Assembly: GCF_029813785.1 (NCBI RefSeq)
Contig: NZ_JARVKY010000005.1
Location: 310,001 to 374,000 of the forward strand
DNA: 64,000 nt
From: Streptomyces sp. DH41
GTDB lineage: Bacteria; Actinomycetota; Actinomycetes; Streptomycetales; Streptomycetaceae
Reading direction: 5' to 3'
The notes below the pieces were generated by a model. It had not been told where the DNA came from, made no database searches, and saw only the letters and a list, made by a program, of their open reading frames with translations. A program made the position numbers and the translations under genes. This document shows, in pieces, positions 43,236-52,092 of this stretch. Within the stretch, counting starts at the first letter, position 1. The number at the start of each line of letters is the position of its first letter.

Positions 43236-46200
43236 ATGACGCTGCGAGCGGCGGGTGGGACAGGCTCGCCCGGCATAAGGGCTGCGATGGGCGAGCTGTT
43301 GGTGCGGCTGCGGCAGGCCGCTGTGAAGGGTGTCGTCCCGGAGAGTGCCTTCCTGGAGGGCGTGCGCGAGCTGTCGCTCGGCGACGGCGAGCGAGAGCGA
43401 CTGCGTGACGAGCTGGCCCTGCTGGGACTGCCCGTGCGGGACATGCCTCTGCACACAGAGGGCGACAAGCGGAATGGTGAAAAGGTTGCACCGGATGGTG
43501 AGGAAAATGTGTTCCCTCGTATTCGGGCCGTGCGGAGTCTGCTAACGCGATACGCGGACGCCGACGGGTGCGTCACCCTGCCGGTCATGGACGGCGTGAC
43601 CCGACTGGCCGGGCTCAGCGCGCGGGAGGCCGCCCTCCTGCGTGCCCAGGTGCAGGTGCGAGGCCGTGTCCTGGACGACGACGGTGCCGAAGCCGCCGAC
43701 GAGCCGGGAACCGCCCTGGAGGGAACGCGGCCCCTCCAGGAAGTGGAATCCGCCGGAGGCGATCGCGCCGGAGCCACGGCGACCGGTTCGTCGGACGGGG
43801 AACCGGACATGGAATCGGACGAGGGACCGGACGAGGCACCGGACCTGGGACTCACGGCGGACCTGCCCCGCGGAGACCTCGCCGACGCCGTGGCCGCCGC
43901 GCACGCCGTGCTGGACCGGGACCGGCGTGAACGGCGTCCCGGCGCCCGTCTGCTGGACGCGCAGGCGGAGGTCGGTCTGTCCGTGCTGCTGAGGGGCGGG
44001 CCGGACCGGATCGGCGAGGAGCCGACCGAGGACGATCTGAAGGCGCTGGCGCCGCAGGACCTCAGAATCCGTGCTCGGGACTGTCTGGTCGTACACAACC
44101 AGCGCCTCGTGCACTCCCTGGTCCGGCCCTACCTCGAACAGGGCCTTGACTACGAGGACCTGCTCCAGCACGGCTTCCTGGGCCTGCTCAGGGCCGCGCG
44201 CAAGTTCGACGCCAGCAAGGGCTTCAAGTTCTCGACCTACGCCACCTGGTGGATCCGGCAGTCCATCACCCGGGCCATCGCCGACGAGGGCGCCGTGATC
44301 CGGATTCCGGTCCACATGCACGAGCAGATGCGCAAGGTGGCCAGGGCGGAACGGGACCTGATGAGCCAGGGCCGTCCGGCGACCGCTGCCGACGTGGCGG
44401 TGGCGTGCGACATGACCCTGCGGAAGGTGGAGGAGATACGGCGCCTCACCCGCCGCACCGACTCCCTCGACCGTGTCATCGGCGACGGCGCGACGCTGGC
44501 GGACTTCGTGGGGCGGACGCACACGTTGCCGTCGGTGGAGCAGCAGGTGGTCAGAGACCAGTACATGCGGGATGTGCTGAACGTGGTGGACACGTTCACC
44601 GAACGGGAGGCGCGCATCCTCGTGCGACGCCTCGGGCTCGACGGGGACGAGCCCTCGACCCTGGACGAGCTCGGAAGCGAGTTCGGCGTCACGCGGGAGC
44701 GCATCCGGCAGATCGCGGGGAAGGCACGTCCGGCGTTGCTGGTACGGCTGCGCGAGGCGGGGCTCGTGGGTGGGGACGCCGTGTATGAGGCAGCCGAGCG
44801 TAATGCGGAGGAGGCGGCCGAGGCCGAACGCGCGGAACGGTTCGCGCGTGCCACCAGGGCGGCCCGGACCGCACGTGCCCGACTCGCCCTGCGCAGAGTC
44901 AGGGCAGAACGCCTCGCCCGGGCCACCGCAGAGCGAGGACTGGAGACCGCGGTTTCGGTGCGGACAGCGGGGGCGGCGGATGAAAGGGAAGAGGGCGGCG
45001 GCGCGCCGATCGGTGGGCCGGAGCCGGAAATCCAGGATGTGGTGACTGAAAAGACCTCACCGGTCGACGAGGAGACCGGCGACGCTGCGGTGTCGGACGT
45101 GGTCGTCGCCGACTGGGAGCATGCCTGCCGACTGGCGCAAGCACCTGTTGACCAGATCTCGTGGCTCGCGGACTACGCACGGGCGGCCGTGGGGGACGAG
45201 GGGTTGGTCGCGCTGCTGGGGCAGTCGGCTGCCGACGCGGTGGCGCGGGGCGCCCGGGACGGCGTACCGCTGCCACGTCCGGTGCTGACGGCACTGGAAG
45301 TACTGCGGCGCGTCTGCGACGCCGTGGCGGAGGCCGGGCGGAGACCGGAGGACTTCTTCGACCGCCCCGCCGAAGCACTGCGCGGGGTGACACCTCGCGC
45401 CTACCTCGAAAACAACCCTCTGGTGAACGGCGAATCGCGGCTGGCAGTGCGTGACGCCCTGCGGGAGTTCCTCGCCGCAGAGGCTTCTCCTGCCGAGCCG
45501 GAGCCGGAGCCCGTGTCGGAGGGGCGGGAGGCGGAGCCGGCGGAGAAGTCACAAGAGACGAAACCGCAGGAGACGGAACCGCAGGAAACGGAACCGCAGG
45601 AAACGGAATCTCCGGCCGGGACGATGCCTCAGACCACCGCCGACTGGGACAAGGCCCGGGCGTTGCCGCGGCCGCCCCTGGGCGGAGGCGTGGCCTGGCT
45701 CGCCGAATACGCGGTGCTGGCCCTCGGGCACCTGCAACTGTCGGTGCTGCTCGGTTCGTCCGTCACGGACTCCGTGGTGCGGGCCGCACGGCAGCGCGGG
45801 ATGCTGGACCGCCCCGTGGTGGAGGCTCTCGAGGTGCTCAGGGAAGTCCTCGACGCGGTCAAGCGTGCGGAGATCCGGCCCGAGCACTTCTTCGAGAAGC
45901 CCGCCGACGCGCTGCTCGGTGCGACCCCTCGGGCATACCTCGCGACCAAGCCCCTGGTGCACGCCGCCTCGCGTCTGGCCGTCCGTGATGCTCTGCGGGA
46001 GCTCGTCGCGGCGCCTCCGGTGCGTGCCGAGTCCGCGCCCCCTGACAGGGGTGACCGCGTCAGCGCGTCCAAGGCCGAGGCGTCCGACGCAGGGCATGAG
46101 CGCTCGGCGCCGATCGCCGCGAAGACCGCTCCGGTCGAGCAGCCGGCGGTCGAAGAGCCGGCGGTCGAGCAGCCGGCGGTCGACGTCGAGGAACGGCTTG

Positions 46201-46949
46201 CCGCTGCGCGGGTCCGGCACGAGGCCGAACTCGCCCTGCTGGCACGGGAACACGAGCGCCGGCTGAGCGACGTGCGAGGCGCCGCCGACGAGCGTGTCGC
46301 GGCCGTCCGGGCGGAGGCCGAGCGCCGGCTCGACGCGCTCGAAGAGGAGCTGCTGCACCGTGCGGACCGAGCCCTCAACCGGCGCGAGGCGCATGTGCGG
46401 CGGCAGGCCGAGGAGCACCTCGCGCACCTCAAGGAGCAGCACCGTGAGTCGTACGAGGCGTTGCTGCACAGGGCGGAACGCGCCGAGGAAGCCGCCCGGC
46501 AGGCGGTCGGCGAGGTACAGCGGGCGGACGAGCTGGAGCAGAGACTGCGCGACTACCGCGAGGGCGCCGAGGCCCGCGTCCAGGGCTTCGAGTCACGGAT
46601 GCGGCAGGCGCAGGCAGCCGCCACCGAGCGGGAGGGAGCCGCCGCGTCGGCCCGGGAGGAATACCGCCAGGGTGTGCAGGTGCGGGTCGCCGAGATGGAG
46701 GCGCGGCTGCGGGAGGCCGAGGCGGCCGTCGCACAGCGGGACCTGTTCGTGGAGGCGGCCCGCCGGAGCGCCGAGGAGGCCGAGCAGCAGGCGGCACAGC
46801 GCATCGCGCAGAGCGAGCACAACGCCTGGCTCCGCGTCACCGATCTGCAGACGCAGCTCAGCACCGTCCAGGCGGAACTGGCCGCCGCGCAGGAAGCGGC
46901 GGCTGCCCAGAGCCGCACCTCGCTGCGGGACCGCTGGCGCCGGTCATGA
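43236..46949 (+). CDS. Sigma-70-like protein with duplicated domain and C-terminal coiled coil
   Basis: The 1237-residue protein starts at ATG 43236. A ~200-residue acidic N-terminal part precedes a full sigma-70 core: region 2 (DYEDLLQHGFLGLLRAARKF and KFSTYATWWIRQSITRAIAD, ~300-350), a region 3 segment, and region 4 with HTH (STLDELGSEFGVTRERIRQI, ~475-495). After an Ala/Arg-rich helix come two copies of a ~120-residue domain (~622-748 and ~801-926) sharing WLAEYAVLALG/WLADYARAAVG and ATPRAYLATKP/VTPRAYLENNP, joined by PQETE repeats. Residues ~980-1230 are coiled coil. First gene of the rightward operon, overlapping drmA by four bases. This architecture is unlike any housekeeping sigma factor. 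Confidence 0.85.
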   Translation: MTLRAAGGTGSPGIRAAMGELLVRLRQAAVKGVVPESAFLEGVRELSLGDGERERLRDELALLGLPVRDMPLHTEGDKRNGEKVAPDGEENVFPRIRAVRSLLTRYADADGCVTLPVMDGVTRLAGLSAREAALLRAQVQVRGRVLDDDGAEAADEPGTALEGTRPLQEVESAGGDRAGATATGSSDGEPDMESDEGPDEAPDLGLTADLPRGDLADAVAAAHAVLDRDRRERRPGARLLDAQAEVGLSVLLRGGPDRIGEEPTEDDLKALAPQDLRIRARDCLVVHNQRLVHSLVRPYLEQGLDYEDLLQHGFLGLLRAARKFDASKGFKFSTYATWWIRQSITRAIADEGAVIRIPVHMHEQMRKVARAERDLMSQGRPATAADVAVACDMTLRKVEEIRRLTRRTDSLDRVIGDGATLADFVGRTHTLPSVEQQVVRDQYMRDVLNVVDTFTEREARILVRRLGLDGDEPSTLDELGSEFGVTRERIRQIAGKARPALLVRLREAGLVGGDAVYEAAERNAEEAAEAERAERFARATRAARTARARLALRRVRAERLARATAERGLETAVSVRTAGAADEREEGGGAPIGGPEPEIQDVVTEKTSPVDEETGDAAVSDVVVADWEHACRLAQAPVDQISWLADYARAAVGDEGLVALLGQSAADAVARGARDGVPLPRPVLTALEVLRRVCDAVAEAGRRPEDFFDRPAEALRGVTPRAYLENNPLVNGESRLAVRDALREFLAAEASPAEPEPEPVSEGREAEPAEKSQETKPQETEPQETEPQETESPAGTMPQTTADWDKARALPRPPLGGGVAWLAEYAVLALGHLQLSVLLGSSVTDSVVRAARQRGMLDRPVVEALEVLREVLDAVKRAEIRPEHFFEKPADALLGATPRAYLATKPLVHAASRLAVRDALRELVAAPPVRAESAPPDRGDRVSASKAEASDAGHERSAPIAAKTAPVEQPAVEEPAVEQPAVDVEERLAAARVRHEAELALLAREHERRLSDVRGAADERVAAVRAEAERRLDALEEELLHRADRALNRREAHVRRQAEEHLAHLKEQHRESYEALLHRAERAEEAARQAVGEVQRADELEQRLRDYREGAEARVQGFESRMRQAQAAATEREGAAASAREEYRQGVQVRVAEMEARLREAEAAVAQRDLFVEAARRSAEEAEQQAAQRIAQSEHNAWLRVTDLQTQLSTVQAELAAAQEAAAAQSRTSLRDRWRRS

Positions 46950-49900
46950 GCAGCGCGTCCGCCGCACCCGTCAGTCCGTCCGAGCACTTCACAGGCCCGA
47001 CCACCAGGAACACCATGGATCCCCGACAGGAACTCGTCACCTACCTGCGACGGCAGCTCGTCGGCCCGGTCGGCGGTGACCGGGAGACACTCGACGCCCC
47101 GCCCGACCGGCAGTACCTCATGGGCACCCTGTATCCGCAGGAGGCGGACCTCCAGCGCCAGTTGGACGTGGCCGCCGAGGAACTGGAGGGCGCCGGCACC
47201 GAGGGGCGGGCCGAGGACACCGCGCCCGCCACCGACCCCGTTCCCGAGTCCAACGCCTGGCTGCCCTCCTCCCTCGGGTTCAGCTTCTACACCGACGCGG
47301 ACACCGTGGAGATCGACTGCTCCGCCGCCCGCTACGAGACCCGCGCCCGTACCGGTGAGCGCGGCCGGAACTGGCAGCGGATTCCGCTGACCGCCGAGAC
47401 GCACCGGCTCGCCCCGGGGAAGGACCACGTCACGGTGCTGGACGGGCGCGCCGAACTCCGCGTACGCCGTCGGGTCTTCGGGACCGGTCGGCTCGTCACG
47501 GTCGCACTGGTCAACGCCGCCGCGCACGAACCCGACCTCGGCAAGGCCGCCCAGTGGGACCGGATGCTGTTCCAGGTGGAGCTGCGCGCCCGGCCCGTGG
47601 GCGGCAGGGTGCTCCAGTACCCGAGCGTCCGCCTGGCCAGTCGCGATCCGGAGGAGCAGGAACTCCGCCTCCAGTACCGGCACGTCCGCACGCACGCCGT
47701 CGGCCACGGATGCGCGGTCGCGGAACGGTACGACGACGCCGGTGAACAGGTGACCGAGCTGAGTGCGGCCGTCCTGCCGGAGGCCGAGGTCACCGGCGTA
47801 CGGGCCGCGGGGCTCAGTGGCTCGCCGGTGCTCGATCTCCTCCACCTCGCTGATCCCGCCGTGTCGGTCGATCAACTCCGCGAGGAACTGGCCGAGTTCG
47901 CGGCGGACTACCGGGCGTGGTACGTCGGACAGCTGAACGCCGACGTGCCCGGGTGGGGGCGTGAGGCCGCCGCCCGCGTCCTCGACCGCATCGGCACCGC
48001 CGTCACCCGCATCGAGTCCGGCGTCCGCACCCTCTGCGACCCGCGCCGCCCCGAACTGCTGCACGCCTTCCGCGCCGCCAACCGTGCCATGGCCCTGCAG
48101 ATGCGCCACACCGCACCCGACCTGGCGGGTAGCCGGCGCTCGCCCCGCGAAGCCGTACCGCACGATCCCGAGCCGAAGCCGGGAGCCACCTGGCGCCCCT
48201 TCCAGCTGGCGTTCTTCCTGCTCGCCGTGGATGGCACGGCCGACCCCCGGCACGCGGACCGGGCCGTGACGGACCTGATCTGGTTCCCGACCGGCGGTGG
48301 CAAGACCGAGGCGTATCTGCTGCTGGCCGCCTTCGCGATCGTGCTGCGTCGCGGCCGGCCGGACGGCGGGGGTACCGCCGTGCTCAGCCGTTACACCCTC
48401 AGTCTGCTCACCACCCAGCAGTTCCAGCGCGCCGCCACCACCGTCTGCGCCCTGGAGACGCTGCGCCGCGCGGATCCGGCGGCCTACGGCGAGGAGCCGT
48501 TCTCCATCGGTCTGTGGGTCGGCGAGACCACCACCCCGAACACGTACGACAAGGCCCGCACGGCCTTCGAGAACGCCCGCCAGGCCGCCCAGCCCGACGA
48601 CGTCTTCATTCTCGACCGCTGCCCGTGGTGCGGCACCCGCGTTCTGCCCGCCCACAAGTCGCCCGACATCGGCGACTACGGCGTTCGCGCCACGGCCGAC
48701 TCCTTCGCCTTCTTCTGCCCGCGACAGGAGTGCGTCTTCCACGACGAACTGCCCGTCGCCGTCGTGGACGAGCACCTCTACGACCGGCCGCCGACGTTCG
48801 TCCTCGGGACCGTGGACAAGTTCGCCCGGCTCGCCTGGGAGCCGCGCGCGGGACGACTGTTCGGCACGGGCGGGGCGAGCACGGGCCGTGCGGGCGGGGC
48901 GAGCAGGGGAAGTGGCGGCGGGGCGAGCGTGGGGAGTGGCGGCGGGGCGAGTGCGGGTGGCGCCGGGAACCTGCCGCCGTCGCTCGTCATCCAGGACGAG
49001 CTGCACCTGCTCACCGGCCCGCTCGGCACCACCGTCGGCCTGTACGAGTCCGCCGTCCTCGGACTGTGCGCCGGCCCCGACGGCACCGGCCCCAAGGTCG
49101 TGGCGTCCACGGCCACCATCCGCCGCTCCGGGGAACAGGTCCGCGCCCTGTACGGCGGCGGAGGCGTCCAGCTCTTCCCGCCGGCCGGACTCGACGCCCG
49201 CCACTCCTACTTCGCGGAACCCGACACGTCCAAGCCCGGCCGCCGCTACCTGGGCGTCATGGCCCAGGGCCACACGGCCGGCCGCGCCGCCGTGGCCACC
49301 GCAGCCGCCCTGCTCCAGGGCGCGTGGGAACTGCCCGAGGAGCACCGGGACGCCTACTGGACGCTGGTCGCCTACCACCACAGCCTGCGCGAGCTCGGCC
49401 GCACCGTCACGGCCGCGGCCGACGACATCCCCGCCCAGCTCGCCGGACTCGACACGGGCAGCGGAGTACGGGAACTGGCGGACAACCAGGTGCAGGAACT
49501 GACCAGCAACCTCCCGCGCGCCGAACAGCCCGTCCTGCTCGACCGGCTGGAGAAGGACTGGGACGACCCGCAGTCGGTGTCCTTCCTGCCCTGCACGAAC
49601 ATGCTGTCCGTGGGCGTCGACGTCAAGCGACTCGCGCTGATGCTGATGCAGGGGCAGCCCAAGACGACCGCCGAGTACATCCAGGCCACCAGCCGGGTCG
49701 GCCGGCACACCGTGCCCGGACTCGTCGTGACGTTCTTCAACGCCACCCGGCCCAGGGACCGTTCGCACTACGAGACCTTCGACGTGTACCACCGGTCCCT
49801 GTACCGGCACGTCGAACCGACCAGTGTCACCCCCTGGTCCGTGCCCTCCAGGCGGCGCGCCCTGCACGCCGCGCTGGTCGTCCTCGTACGGCACCGGCTC

Positions 49901-50233
49901 GGGCTCGCCGCCGAGAACCAGGCCGGGCAGGTCCTGGAACGCCTCCCCGAGGTGGAGGCCCTCGCGGAGGAACTGGCCGTACGGGCCGAGGCCGCCGAAC
50001 CGGCCATCGGCGACGCCGTCCGCAAGGAAGTCGCGGGACTGATCGCCGACTGGGAGGACGCGGCGCGCGAGGCCCGCAAGGACGGCCGCGAGCTGTACTA
50101 CCGCAGCCAGGGCAAGGGCCAGTCCAACCTGATCAAGAGCTTCGAGCAGAACTACGGCCTGTGGGAGACACCGAACTCCATGCGCAACGTGGACCGGGAA
50201 TGCCAGGTGACGGTGAAGGGAGCCGACCTGTGA
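46946..50233 (+). CDS. drmA: DISARM helicase DrmA
   Basis: The 1095-residue protein overlaps the sigma-like stop (ATGA). After a ~400-residue N-terminal region comes the DrmA-type superfamily 2 motor: IWFPTGGGKTEAYLLLAAFA at ~444, a zinc-like pair CPWCGTRV / CPRQECVF at ~559-595, VIQDELHLLTGPLGTTVGLY at ~680, ASTATIR, and the C-terminal IQATSRVGRHTVPGL near 912. A Gly/Ala/Ser-rich insertion (48868-48966) precedes the DExH motif. DrmA is a DISARM core subunit that forms a complex with DrmB and recognises single-stranded/overhang DNA in characterised systems. Confidence 0.9.
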   Translation: MSSASAAPVSPSEHFTGPTTRNTMDPRQELVTYLRRQLVGPVGGDRETLDAPPDRQYLMGTLYPQEADLQRQLDVAAEELEGAGTEGRAEDTAPATDPVPESNAWLPSSLGFSFYTDADTVEIDCSAARYETRARTGERGRNWQRIPLTAETHRLAPGKDHVTVLDGRAELRVRRRVFGTGRLVTVALVNAAAHEPDLGKAAQWDRMLFQVELRARPVGGRVLQYPSVRLASRDPEEQELRLQYRHVRTHAVGHGCAVAERYDDAGEQVTELSAAVLPEAEVTGVRAAGLSGSPVLDLLHLADPAVSVDQLREELAEFAADYRAWYVGQLNADVPGWGREAAARVLDRIGTAVTRIESGVRTLCDPRRPELLHAFRAANRAMALQMRHTAPDLAGSRRSPREAVPHDPEPKPGATWRPFQLAFFLLAVDGTADPRHADRAVTDLIWFPTGGGKTEAYLLLAAFAIVLRRGRPDGGGTAVLSRYTLSLLTTQQFQRAATTVCALETLRRADPAAYGEEPFSIGLWVGETTTPNTYDKARTAFENARQAAQPDDVFILDRCPWCGTRVLPAHKSPDIGDYGVRATADSFAFFCPRQECVFHDELPVAVVDEHLYDRPPTFVLGTVDKFARLAWEPRAGRLFGTGGASTGRAGGASRGSGGGASVGSGGGASAGGAGNLPPSLVIQDELHLLTGPLGTTVGLYESAVLGLCAGPDGTGPKVVASTATIRRSGEQVRALYGGGGVQLFPPAGLDARHSYFAEPDTSKPGRRYLGVMAQGHTAGRAAVATAAALLQGAWELPEEHRDAYWTLVAYHHSLRELGRTVTAAADDIPAQLAGLDTGSGVRELADNQVQELTSNLPRAEQPVLLDRLEKDWDDPQSVSFLPCTNMLSVGVDVKRLALMLMQGQPKTTAEYIQATSRVGRHTVPGLVVTFFNATRPRDRSHYETFDVYHRSLYRHVEPTSVTPWSVPSRRRALHAALVVLVRHRLGLAAENQAGQVLERLPEVEALAEELAVRAEAAEPAIGDAVRKEVAGLIADWEDAAREARKDGRELYYRSQGKGQSNLIKSFEQNYGLWETPNSMRNVDRECQVTVKGADL

Positions 50234-52092
50234 GCCGCACACTGCGGGTACGCCAGTCGCAGACGGTGGTGCCGTTCGGCGTCGGAGCCGTCTTCGACAT
50301 CCAGGGCGAGTCCTTCGTCGCCACCGGCATCGGAGACTGGCCGACCAGGGGCAGGCAGAAGCTCGAGTCCCCGCGTCTCGCCTCCCGCCTGGGCGTCACC
50401 GGCTTCTACGCCGCACCGGCGGCCGCCGGCGACCGCTTCGACGTCCCCGACGCCCCGGGAGCGCCGTACATCCGTTTCCCGTCCTGGCTGTTCTGCGGTT
50501 CCTGCCGCCGGATGAAGCGCTGGCGGATCGCCGACGAGAAGCCCGGGCAGCCGCCGCGCTGCCCGTCCTGCTCGCCGGCGCGGACCCTGGCGCCGATGCG
50601 GTTCGTGCAGATCTGCCAGGCCGGGCATCTCAGCGACGTCGACTGGTGGTTCTGGGCGCACTCGCGGCGTGACGCCGGGGAACGACGGCGGTGCGAGGAG
50701 CGCGACAGACTGCGCTTCCTCGTCTCCGAGCGGGCCTCCGGCCTCGAGGCGCTCTCCGTCGCCTGCACCGCCAAGGGGTGCGGCGCGTCCCGGGACCTGC
50801 TCGACATCCTCGGCACGCACGGCCTGCGCTGCTCGGGGCGCAACCCGTGGCAGCGGGCGAACGAGCGGACGGAGTGCCCCCGGCCCGTACAGATCGTGCA
50901 GCGCACGGCAGGCAACCTGTACTACCCGATCGTCCACTCGGCACTCGACATCCCCGAGTCCGACGTACCGGCCGACCACGGCGACGAGAGGCTCGCGGCC
51001 GAGGTGCGGGAACACGACCTGTGGGTGTCGTTGTGCCGGGTGGCCGCCACGCCGCGCGCGGGGGTGTTCCGGACGATGATCCAGGAGGACACCGGCGCCG
51101 ACGACGCTCTCCTGGACGCGCTGATCGCCGAGGAGACGGGGCAGCCAGTCCCCTCTCCCGAGGCGCTGTCCTCCGATGCGCAGGGCGGGCCGGCCCGCCC
51201 CGATCTCAGCCGCGAGGAGTGGGCTGCCTTCACCGCGCCCGTCCCGCCCGCCACCCGGGACTTCGCGCTGCGCGAGACCACCCTCGGTCTGGCCGGGGAG
51301 ACCGCCGACCCGTGGGCCGCCCTCGGCCGCCGGTTCGGCAGGATCGTCCTCGCCGACCGGCTCCGCGAGGTGCGCGCCCTCTCCGGCTTCAGCCGGGTCT
51401 CCCCGGACGCTCCCCCCGTACCGGTCGACACCGCCCGCCGCCTCAAGTGGCTACCGGCGGTGGAGGTGTTCGGCGAGGGGATCTTCCTGACTCTCGACCC
51501 GGCCGGGCTGGCGGACTGGGAGGCGGACGGGAACGTACGGCAGCGTGTCACCGGCATGCGGGCCGACCTGGCCCGCTCCTTCCAACGGGACCGCCTGGAG
51601 GCCCTGACCGGCCCGGAACTCGCGCCGCGCTTCGTCCTCCTCCACACCCTCGCGCACCTGCTGATCCGTCAGCTCTCCTTCGAGTCCGGATACACCACCG
51701 CGAGCCTGCGCGAGCGCGTGTACGCCCGACCCGGGCAAAACCAGTACGGCATCCTCGTCTACACGGCAGCGGGCGACGCCGAAGGCACCCTCGGCGGGCT
51801 GGTCCGCCAGGGCGAGCTCCCGCGACTGGCGGAGACACTCCTGCGCATGACGGAGGCCGCCGCCTGGTGCTCGGCCGACCCGCTCTGCGCCGAGCACACC
51901 GGCCAGGGCTTCGGCAACCTCAACCGCGCGGCCTGCCACGCCTGTGCCCTGCTGCCCGAAACCAGCTGCGAGACCGGCAACACCCTCCTGGACCGCGCCC
52001 TCGTCGTCGGTGGCGAGCACGTGCCCGGCTACCTGCAGTCCATCGTCACCGCCGCACGCGCCGCCGCCGCCGACGCACTGGAGCAGGCATGA
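50230..52092 (+). CDS. drmB: DISARM core protein DrmB (DUF1998)
   Basis: The 620-residue protein starts at GTG 50230, overlapping the DrmA stop (GTGA). N-terminal RQSQTVVPFGVGAVFDIQG is typical of DrmB. Two zinc-like clusters frame the protein: CGSCRRMKRW ... CPSC at ~89-115 and CxxC pairs within CSADPLCAEH ... ACHAC near 550-570, the latter in the DUF1998 domain together with LLHTLAHLLIRQLSFESGY. DrmB partners DrmA in DISARM and is needed for target recognition. The next gene overlaps by four bases. Confidence 0.9.
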   Translation: MSRTLRVRQSQTVVPFGVGAVFDIQGESFVATGIGDWPTRGRQKLESPRLASRLGVTGFYAAPAAAGDRFDVPDAPGAPYIRFPSWLFCGSCRRMKRWRIADEKPGQPPRCPSCSPARTLAPMRFVQICQAGHLSDVDWWFWAHSRRDAGERRRCEERDRLRFLVSERASGLEALSVACTAKGCGASRDLLDILGTHGLRCSGRNPWQRANERTECPRPVQIVQRTAGNLYYPIVHSALDIPESDVPADHGDERLAAEVREHDLWVSLCRVAATPRAGVFRTMIQEDTGADDALLDALIAEETGQPVPSPEALSSDAQGGPARPDLSREEWAAFTAPVPPATRDFALRETTLGLAGETADPWAALGRRFGRIVLADRLREVRALSGFSRVSPDAPPVPVDTARRLKWLPAVEVFGEGIFLTLDPAGLADWEADGNVRQRVTGMRADLARSFQRDRLEALTGPELAPRFVLLHTLAHLLIRQLSFESGYTTASLRERVYARPGQNQYGILVYTAAGDAEGTLGGLVRQGELPRLAETLLRMTEAAAWCSADPLCAEHTGQGFGNLNRAACHACALLPETSCETGNTLLDRALVVGGEHVPGYLQSIVTAARAAAADALEQA

